From: an uncultured Ardenticatenia bacterium
Lineage (GTDB): Bacteria > Chloroflexota > Anaerolineae > Promineifilales > Promineifilaceae
Length of the DNA: 8,994 nt
Assembly: GCA_937858165.1 (NCBI GenBank)
Contig: CALLZA010000413.1
Location: 1 to 8,994, forward strand
Direction: 5' to 3'
Part shown: positions 1 to 4,232 of the stretch, one piece after another
Layout: each line of letters opens with the position of its first letter
How positions within the stretch are numbered: the stretch's first letter is position 1
The notes under the pieces: model-generated
The model's input: the letters and a program-made list of their open reading frames with translations, nothing else
The model's database searches: none
What the model was told of the DNA's origin: nothing
Program-made: the position numbers and the translations under genes

Positions 1-269
1 ATCCGGAAGTGATCGACGAGGACGCACCGCCGTTCGCGGGTGAAGCTCCACGGCCCGGTCATCCCCTCGCCGGTCGGGCTGGCGATCGAGAAGCTCGCAT
101 GTCCCTCGCCGCCGGCGCCCAGGCCGGCGCAAGTAGGCCCGTTCTTCACGAAGATCGTGGTGTTGATCTCGCGGGCCATGCGGCTCAGCTTGTCGATGTT
201 CCGCGAGTGCATGGCCGCGGAGTGGCCGCATCCCTTCTCGGCACGGGAGGCGAGATCGAGAGCGCCGTC
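1..269 (-). CDS. Partial CoA-acylating aldehyde dehydrogenase, EutE/PduP type (C-terminal ~89 residues only)
   Basis: Reading the minus strand from 269 down to 3 gives an uninterrupted frame of 89 codons whose translation matches the C-terminal end of the EutE/PduP family, enzymes that convert acetaldehyde or propionaldehyde plus CoA and NAD+ to acyl-CoA, often inside bacterial microcompartments. Visible landmarks are HSRNIDKLSRMAREI, then TIFVKNGP, AGLGAGGEG, SPTGEG and a final RRCVLVDHFR, in the order and spacing known for the family. From memory, E. coli EutE ends only two or three residues after the equivalent point, so little is missing at the window edge. The other ~80% of the enzyme, including the catalytic Cys, should lie rightward of 270, but that DNA encodes a plus-strand sortase instead, so the gene is broken at ~270-285. 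The frame is in none of the longer open reading frames because it has no stop or start inside the window. Family assignment is strong. EutE versus PduP is not resolved, and whether the break is real or an assembly join is unknown. Confidence 0.85.
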
Positions 270-279
270 CAGGGGGGGG

Positions 280-1176
280 ATGGGGGAGGCGGTGCCCGCT
301 TGGCTGGGCGAGCCGGGGTGGGGGGCCGGCACCGGCCCTCGCCTGCTCGATCGCGGCGCCCTACTGTGCGCCCGCGGGGGGCCGGTCGCCGCGGACCATC
401 TGCGCGCCGAGGGGGCGCGCATCGCCGCCGTGTTGGCCGCCGCGCCGCGCCGCCCACGGGGGCGGCGGCTTGCCGACCGGGCGCTGCTGCTGGTGGAGGT
501 GGCCGCCGTCGTCGCCCTGCTGGCCATCGTCCTCAGCCTGTGGGCCACCAACCGCCAACTCAACAGCGAGCTGGCCGCGGCCCAGGCGGCGCAGAGCCAG
601 GCGTTGGCCTTGCCCACGGCCACGGCCACGCCGGCCATCGGCGTCGTGCTGCTGCCGGGCGGCCACCGCCCGCCGGTGGACGGCCGCCCGCCGGAGCCGG
701 GCGAGGCCGGCGGCATCCCCGCCCACCTGCTGCCCGTCGTCAACGCTTACGTCCCGCCGCCCATCCCCACCCCCGGCCCGGAGCAGGCCCGCCGGCTGGA
801 GATTCCTGCCCTGAGCGGCGATTACCCCATCGTCCAGGGGGATGATTGGGAACAACTGAAAAAGGGCATCGGCCAATACGTCGGCAGCGGCCGGCCGGGA
901 CAAGCGGGCAACGTCGTCCTGTCCGGCCACAACGACATCTACGGCGAGCCGTTCCGCTACCTCGACCGGCTGCAAGTGGGCGACGAGATCATCGTCAGCA
1001 GCGAGCGCCAGGCGCACACCTACGTCGTCAGCGAGGTGCGCGTCGTCGAGCCGACCGACGTGTGGGTGATGGCCCCCACCGACGACGCCCGGCTGACGCT
1101 CATCTCCTGCTACCCCTACCGCGTGAACACCAAGCGCATCGTCGTCTTTGCCCAATTGGCGACTGACGAAGGCTAG
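280..1176 (+). CDS. Membrane-anchored sortase (cysteine transpeptidase)
   Basis: Sortases cleave a C-terminal sorting signal in exported proteins and transfer the protein to an amine acceptor, acting at the outer face of the membrane. Counting from ATG 280 (298 aa), one hydrophobic anchor lies at about residues 68-89 (ALLLVEVAAVVALLAIVL), followed by a Thr/Pro-rich linker and the sortase domain from about residue 170. The catalytic triad is visible: His217 in LSGHND, Cys277 in TLISCYPY, and Arg286 in NTKRIVV. Cys and Arg are nine residues apart as expected. The start is uncertain. The frame is open back to 40, but 1-269 codes antisense for another enzyme, so starts before ~270 are unlikely. 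ATG 280 follows a run of eight G and has no convincing ribosome site; GTG 292 and GTG 430 are alternatives. Homology-like sequence begins near 349. The true N-terminus may be lost at the junction. No LPXTG-type substrate is present in the window. Confidence 0.88.
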   Translation: MGEAVPAWLGEPGWGAGTGPRLLDRGALLCARGGPVAADHLRAEGARIAAVLAAAPRRPRGRRLADRALLLVEVAAVVALLAIVLSLWATNRQLNSELAAAQAAQSQALALPTATATPAIGVVLLPGGHRPPVDGRPPEPGEAGGIPAHLLPVVNAYVPPPIPTPGPEQARRLEIPALSGDYPIVQGDDWEQLKKGIGQYVGSGRPGQAGNVVLSGHNDIYGEPFRYLDRLQVGDEIIVSSERQAHTYVVSEVRVVEPTDVWVMAPTDDARLTLISCYPYRVNTKRIVVFAQLATDEG

Positions 1177-1200
1177 GTGCATTGTCAGGCGATAAAGAAC

Positions 1201-1274
1201 TCACGCAATGGCCGCCAAAAACGCTAAGAGCGCCAAGACAGTTTCTCTTGGCGCTCTTAGCGACCTTTGCGTGA
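1201..1274. repeat. Dispersed inverted repeat, family A copy 1 (downstream of sortase)
   Basis: A perfect 16-bp stem CGCTAAGAGCGCCAAG (1222-1237) pairs with 1247-1262 across a 9-nt loop. An outer 8-bp arm TCACGCAA (1201-1208) pairs with TTGCGTGA (1267-1274). It lies 24 nt past the sortase stop. There is no T-run, so it is not a standard terminator, although the hairpin could stabilise the 3' end of the mRNA. A diverged relative with the same outer and inner motifs occurs at 2311-2368. Confidence 0.85.
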
Positions 1275-1312
1275 GATCTTCTTCCCACGTAGCAATCCCT
1301 CTGAGACGGAGG

Positions 1313-1341
1313 GTGACAAACGACGACGCCGGTTCTATAAT
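1313..1341 (+). promoter_or_regulatory. Sigma-70-type promoter for the 92-aa membrane protein
   Basis: A -35 box GTGACA (1313-1318) is separated by exactly 17 bp from a perfect -10 box TATAAT (1336-1341). Transcription would start near 1348, about 22 nt before the ATG at 1370, just enough to include the ribosome site AAAGAGG at 1359-1365. Confidence 0.75.
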
Positions 1342-1369
1342 GCAGGCGTAATTTCATTAAAGAGGCATC

Positions 1370-1648
1370 ATGGCCAAAAAGACAAACCGCCCCAAGGCGA
1401 CGCCCGCTCGCCCACCCAAGATAGTCGCCGAACCGCTCGACAGCGTCGTTGATTCGCCCGCGGCCGAGACGCCCGCGCCTCCTCGCGCGCCGCGCGCCTC
1501 AAAGCAAACTCGCAGTCAGGCGGCGTCGGAGCGCCTGGAAGATGAGTACAGCTACATTAGCAGCGATCTACGGCGCGTGTTCATTCTGGCCGCGATCATG
1601 TTCGCCCTGCTCATCACCCTGAATATCGTCTTCAGCCTTATCAGTTAG
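1370..1648 (+). CDS. Small tail-anchored membrane protein of unknown function
   Basis: This 92-residue protein is not assignable to a function. Residues 1-50 are Ala/Pro/Lys/Arg-rich and probably disordered. Residues about 52-69 contain an acidic and aromatic stretch (RLEDEYSYISSDLRRV), and residues 70-91 form one strong hydrophobic helix that ends at the C-terminus. The layout is that of a tail-anchored protein with a basic cytoplasmic N-terminus. Similar short proteins with a YxYIxxDLRR segment before a terminal helix are, from memory, common hypothetical proteins in Chloroflexota. The start is well supported: ribosome site AAAGAGG (1359-1365) sits 4 nt before the ATG, and a consensus promoter lies immediately upstream. 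It is followed 82 nt later by the DUF308 gene, which has its own good ribosome site but no obvious promoter, so the two may be co-transcribed. Confidence 0.8.
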   Translation: MAKKTNRPKATPARPPKIVAEPLDSVVDSPAAETPAPPRAPRASKQTRSQAASERLEDEYSYISSDLRRVFILAAIMFALLITLNIVFSLIS

Positions 1649-1730
1649 CGGTCGGTCGCAGGTCGATAGGACGGACCACCGCGTCTTTCATTCACCCATC
1701 TCGCTCTGTCCTAATTAAGGAGGCCCACTC

Positions 1731-2303
1731 ATGACTGCCAAGGTATCTGCCAACTCCAATGCCTGGATATGGACGCTGCTCCGGGGCATCATCGCCCTCG
1801 TTTTGGGCATCTTCCTCATCGCCGGCGGCGACACGGCCATGGCCACCACCGCCTACGTGCTGGCTACCTACCTGGCCATCGCCGGCGGCGCCCAGACGTT
1901 CAGCGGTTTGCTCAACCGCCGTGCGCCGGGTTCGGTGACCGACCGCATCCGTGGGCTGGTCGGGTTGGTCGGCGGCGTAGCCATGCTCCTGCTGCTCTAC
2001 TTCAACGTGTTGTCCTTGTCAGCGGCGTTCACTATCATCGCCGTCCTGGTCATCGCCTTTGGCCTGCTGGGCCTGTTCGAGTCGCTTTTCGACCGCGGCA
2101 AGGCCTACTTCCGCTGGATGCCGGTCATTGTCAACGTCCTGCTGGTGGCGATGGGGGCGCTGGTGTTCTACTCGCGCTCCGCGGCCGGCTTCAACCTGCA
2201 ACTGTGGACCGGCGTGCTGCTGGCATTACTGGGCACGGCCATCGTCGTCTACGCCTACTTCGTGCAGAAGCCGTCGCCACAGTTGGTGGCCGACAGCGTT
2301 TAA
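1731..2303 (+). CDS. DUF308 / HdeD-like integral membrane protein
   Basis: This 190-residue protein consists almost entirely of hydrophobic segments. About six membrane helices can be picked out (approximately residues 13-31, 37-55, 74-90, 94-115, 128-146 and 155-176), separated by short charged turns such as NRRAPGSVTDRIRG and ESLFDRGKAYFRW. The pattern of paired helices rich in Gly, Ala and Leu, with a WxxLLRGIIALVLGIFLI start, is characteristic of the DUF308 (HdeD) family. HdeD in enteric bacteria is linked to acid resistance, but the molecular function of most members is unknown, so no specific role is claimed. A near-perfect ribosome site AAGGAGG (1717-1723) lies 7 nt before the ATG, fixing the start. 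The stop is followed 7 nt later by a family A inverted repeat. Confidence 0.85.
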   Translation: MTAKVSANSNAWIWTLLRGIIALVLGIFLIAGGDTAMATTAYVLATYLAIAGGAQTFSGLLNRRAPGSVTDRIRGLVGLVGGVAMLLLLYFNVLSLSAAFTIIAVLVIAFGLLGLFESLFDRGKAYFRWMPVIVNVLLVAMGALVFYSRSAAGFNLQLWTGVLLALLGTAIVVYAYFVQKPSPQLVADSV

Positions 2304-2310
2304 ACAAATG

Positions 2311-2368
2311 GCTCACGCCGATAGCGCCAAGCTAATCTCTTTGCGCTCTTGGCGTTCTTTGCGTGAGC
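2311..2368. repeat. Dispersed inverted repeat, family A copy 2 (downstream of DUF308 gene)
   Basis: The outer arm GCTCACGC (2311-2318) pairs with GCGTGAGC (2361-2368) and the inner arm CGCCAAG (2325-2331) pairs with CTTGGCG (2348-2354). It shares the TCACGC and CGCCAAG modules with the copy at 1201-1274 but is more diverged. Both copies sit within 25 nt after a stop codon. Confidence 0.75.
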
Positions 2369-2400
2369 TCTTACCGTCTTGCCGCGTCCCTATAGGCCGT

Positions 2401-2429
2401 TTGACGTAGCCAACGCCCTGTGCTATTAT
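2401..2429 (+). promoter_or_regulatory. Sigma-70-type promoter of the infC-rpmI-rplT operon
   Basis: The -35 box TTGACG (2401-2406) and the -10 box TATTAT (2424-2429) are separated by exactly 17 bp. The predicted start near 2436 gives an infC leader of about 86 nt that contains two hairpins. Confidence 0.75.
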
Positions 2430-2437
2430 CAGGGTGT

Positions 2438-2468
2438 CTTAGGCACTGGGCCTAAGTTTTTGTTGTTT
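2438..2468 (+). terminator. 5'-proximal hairpin with U-rich tail in the infC leader (possible attenuator)
   Basis: CTTAGGC (2438-2444) pairs with GCCTAAG (2450-2456) over a 5-nt loop, followed directly by TTTTTGTTGTTT (2457-2468). The form is that of an intrinsic terminator. However, it begins almost at the predicted transcription start, where a terminator is unlikely to act on transcripts from promoter 2401-2429. It may instead stop read-through from the upstream genes or protect the 5' end of the infC mRNA. Confidence 0.5.
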
Positions 2469-2477
2469 GATTTTCAG

Positions 2478-2503
2478 GTGCGCTCTGGGACGCCAGGTCG
2501 CAC
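2478..2503 (+). promoter_or_regulatory. infC leader hairpin just ahead of the ribosome site
   Basis: GTGCG (2478-2482) pairs with CGCAC (2499-2503), and inside a symmetric two-base internal loop CTGG (2485-2488) pairs with CCAG (2493-2496) around a GACG tetraloop. It ends 5 nt before the ribosome site GAGGA (2509-2513). It is a plausible translational control element for infC, although no known regulator motif is recognised in it. Confidence 0.45.
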
Positions 2504-2521
2504 ACCACGAGGATGTGGTAG

Positions 2522-3085
2522 ATTAAGAGAGTAAGAAGGCCTCCAGTTACTAAACCTGACACCGTTGATTTTCGGATCAACCGGCAGATCCGGGCGCGCG
2601 AAGTGCGCCTGATCGACCATACCGGTGTCAATCGGGGTGTATTGCCCTTCTTCGATGCCTTGCGCATTGCCGAAGAAGCGGAACTGGACCTGGTCGAGGT
2701 GGCCCCGAATGCCAACCCGCCCGTCTGCCGGGTGTTGGACTTCGGCAAGTTCGCCTACGAACAGACCAAGAAAGAGCGCGAGGCGCGGAAGAATCAGACG
2801 AAGGTCGAGATTAAGACCATCCGTCTGACGCCGCGGACGACCGGTTACCATAAGGATATTGGCGTGCGCAACGCGCGCAAATGGCTGGAAGAGGGCAAGA
2901 AGGTCAAGTTCATGGTCCGCTTCAAGTCCCGCGAGATCTCTTACCCGGAGATCGGCCAGCGGGCCTTGCAGGAGATCGCCGAAGACCTGAAGGACATCGC
3001 CATCGTCGAGCAACAGCCGACATTGGAAGGCTGGCGCATGACGCTGACCCTCTCCCCCGAAGCGTTGGCAACCCCCAAGAGCTAG
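2522..3085 (+). CDS. infC: Translation initiation factor IF-3, ATT start codon
   Basis: IF-3 binds the 30S subunit, prevents premature 50S joining and checks start-codon and initiator-tRNA pairing. The 187-residue product shows the N-domain (about residues 18-85: FRINRQIRAREVRLID to LDLVEVAPNANPPVCRVLDFGKF), the charged linker (YEQTKKEREARKNQ) and the C-domain (KTIRLTPRTTGYHKDIGVRNARKWLEEGKKVKF onward). RVLDFGKFAYEQTK fits the IF-3 family signature. Homology clearly extends upstream of the first GTG (2603), but the frame has no ATG, GTG or TTG between the in-frame TAG at 2519-2521 and 2603. ATT at 2522 lies 8 nt after GAGGA (2509-2513), and it is followed by AAG AGA, much like the AUU-start infC of E. 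coli. In E. coli the AUU start makes IF-3 repress its own synthesis, and the same control is inferred here. The gene is first in an operon with rpmI and rplT. Confidence 0.93.
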   Translation: MKRVRRPPVTKPDTVDFRINRQIRAREVRLIDHTGVNRGVLPFFDALRIAEEAELDLVEVAPNANPPVCRVLDFGKFAYEQTKKEREARKNQTKVEIKTIRLTPRTTGYHKDIGVRNARKWLEEGKKVKFMVRFKSREISYPEIGQRALQEIAEDLKDIAIVEQQPTLEGWRMTLTLSPEALATPKS

Positions 3086-3134
3086 AGCCGTCCGGCTGCG
3101 ACAGGGCAACCGGATCATCGAGTCCGTAGACGAG

Positions 3135-3158
3135 AAAGGCCCTGCGGGGCCTTTTTTT
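3135..3158 (+). terminator. Intrinsic terminator between infC and rpmI
   Basis: AAAGGCCC (3135-3142) pairs with GGGCCTTT (3147-3154) over a TGCG loop, and the T-run spans 3152-3158. It lies 50 nt after the infC stop and would separate or attenuate rpmI-rplT expression relative to infC. Confidence 0.8.
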
Positions 3159-3162
3159 CGCC

Positions 3163-3189
3163 GGCCACTCAGGACGAGCTGAGTCGGCC
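3163..3189 (+). promoter_or_regulatory. Hairpin in the rpmI leader
   Basis: GGCC-ACTCAG (3163-3172) pairs with CTGAGT-GGCC (3179-3189, with a single bulged C at 3185) around a GACGAG loop. It lies between the internal terminator and the rpmI ribosome site AAGGG (3213-3217). It could take part in L20-type autoregulation or anti-termination, but no known leader family is identified. Confidence 0.4.
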
Positions 3190-3224
3190 GCGCGTCGAAT
3201 TTAGAGTGTGACAAGGGATGTAAC

Positions 3225-3470
3225 ATGCCAAAGGGAACGAAGAAATACAAGCTGAAGACGTATAAGGCGGCCGCCAAGCGCTTCCGCGTGACCGGCTCCG
3301 GCAAGATCATGCGCACCAAGGGGGGCAAGAGCCACCTCCGCCGGCGCAAGTCGAAGCGCACCAAGCGCCTGTTCTCCGAGATGATCGTGGTCAGCGCCCC
3401 CGGCGATCGCCGCCGGATCAAGCGTATGGCCCCCTATCTGAAGAAGTACAAGGCCAATCCCCCGGCCTAG
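3225..3470 (+). CDS. rpmI: 50S ribosomal protein L35
   Basis: L35 is a small, very basic protein of the large ribosomal subunit. The 81-residue product contains the family core LKTYKAAAKRFRVTGSGKIMRTKGGKSHLRRRKSKRTKRL, with the terminal PGDRRRIKRMAPYL segment. It is longer than the usual 64-67 residues: the N-terminus carries an extra GTKKYK-like stretch after MPK, and the C-terminus extends by about nine residues (KKYKANPPA) beyond the normal PYL end. The start is supported by AAGGG (3213-3217) 7 nt before the ATG. A start-stop pair ATGTAA (3218-3223) overlaps the spacer and might modestly affect initiation. The gene sits between infC and rplT in the conserved order. A terminator and a hairpin precede it, so it may be partly uncoupled from infC. 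Confidence 0.95.
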   Translation: MPKGTKKYKLKTYKAAAKRFRVTGSGKIMRTKGGKSHLRRRKSKRTKRLFSEMIVVSAPGDRRRIKRMAPYLKKYKANPPA

Positions 3471-3491
3471 GGTGGGGAGTAACAAATCGCT

Positions 3492-3525
3492 GCCTGGCCT
3501 CGCCCCGTGGCTGAGTTGTCCAGGC
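3492..3525 (+). promoter_or_regulatory. Possible hairpin between rpmI and rplT
   Basis: GCCTGG (3492-3497) pairs with CCAGGC (3520-3525) across a 22-nt loop in the 81-nt rpmI-rplT gap. It lies shortly before the rplT ribosome site GAGG (3539-3542). A role in ribosomal-protein autoregulation is possible but unsupported beyond position. Confidence 0.3.
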
Positions 3526-3551
3526 GAAACCCAAATGCGAGGTAAGAAACA

Positions 3552-3905
<354 letters not shown>

Positions 3906-3918
3906 TCCCTAGCGAGTT

Positions 3919-3939
3919 GTCAGTGGTCAGTGGTCAGTA
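3919..3939 (+). repeat. Heptamer tandem repeat (GTCAGTG x3)
   Basis: Two exact copies of GTCAGTG followed by GTCAGTA lie just after the rplT stop. Short tandem heptamers with a related look (ACTCGTC) occur again inside the two glycosyltransferase-like genes at 5480 and 8748. Confidence 0.8.
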
Positions 3940-3992
3940 AAACCCGCTCGACAGCGAACTGAATCACCGGCAGCTTTCGCCCGTATTCTCAG

Positions 3993-4026
3993 CGCCACAC
4001 GCTCGTCCGTGTGGCGTTTTTCTTTT
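3993..4026 (+). terminator. Intrinsic terminator ending the infC-rpmI-rplT operon
   Basis: A perfect 9-bp stem CGCCACACG (3993-4001) pairs with CGTGTGGCG (4008-4016) over a CTCGTC loop, followed by TTTTTCTTTT (4017-4026). The 327-base gap 3906-4232 holds this terminator, the heptamer repeat before it, an inverted repeat at 4082-4164 and the promoter at 4193. No gene is seen there. Confidence 0.88.
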
Positions 4027-4081
4027 CCCTGCCCCGTGTGACGCACTTTCTCCCTGGTACAGCGCCCTTTTTTGAGTGAGT

Positions 4082-4164
4082 TGCACCTTCGTCTTCCAAC
4101 CTCGGAGCGACGCGCCTTCTTATCCTTGCCTCTCAAGAACGGGCCACGCCCCTCAGAAGGTGCA
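4082..4164. other. Long-range 9-bp inverted repeat in the intergenic region
   Basis: TGCACCTTC (4082-4090) is exactly complementary to GAAGGTGCA (4156-4164), enclosing 65 nt. The enclosed sequence shows no coding frame and no RNA family I recognise. It could be a closing stem of a structured RNA, but it could also be chance. Confidence 0.3.
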
Positions 4165-4192
4165 TCGCACGAAGAGCGTAGCCCGGCCGTAG

Positions 4193-4221
4193 TTGCGACC
4201 CATCGGCCCATTCAGTATCAT
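4193..4221 (+). promoter_or_regulatory. Promoter of the glycosyltransferase operon (near-leaderless mRNA)
   Basis: TTGCGA (4193-4198) and TATCAT (4216-4221) are separated by 17 bp. A start about 7 nt downstream (near 4228) leaves only about five nucleotides before the ATG at 4233. This agrees with the absence of any ribosome site in CGCTCCCAGAC just before the ATG. Confidence 0.55.
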
Positions 4222-4232
4222 CGCTCCCAGAC

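Noticed and set aside
40..279. Sortase frame extended upstream to ATG 40 (378 aa)
   Set aside because: The minus strand of 1-269 encodes a convincing EutE/PduP C-terminus, and the upstream plus-strand translation has no sortase-like character. The open frame there reflects high GC.
361..1182. Minus-strand open frame of 273 codons opposite the sortase
   Set aside because: It is antisense to the complete sortase catalytic domain with His, Cys and Arg in place, and has no domain of its own.
2603..3085. infC starting at GTG 2603
   Set aside because: IF-3 homology (FRINRQIRAREV) extends upstream, and GTG 2603 would delete the start of the N-domain. ATT 2522 has a properly spaced ribosome site.
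2474..3421. Long minus-strand open frame of 315 codons opposite infC and rpmI
   Set aside because: It is antisense to well-identified infC and rpmI and shows no recognisable domain. Antisense open frames are expected in high-GC coding DNA.
4055..4077. TGGTAC followed by AGCGCC and a T-run, reminiscent of a T-box leader core
   Set aside because: The conserved T-box bases (GGTGGNACCGCG) are not met, no specifier stem was seen, and the downstream gene is not an aminoacyl-tRNA synthetase or amino acid gene.
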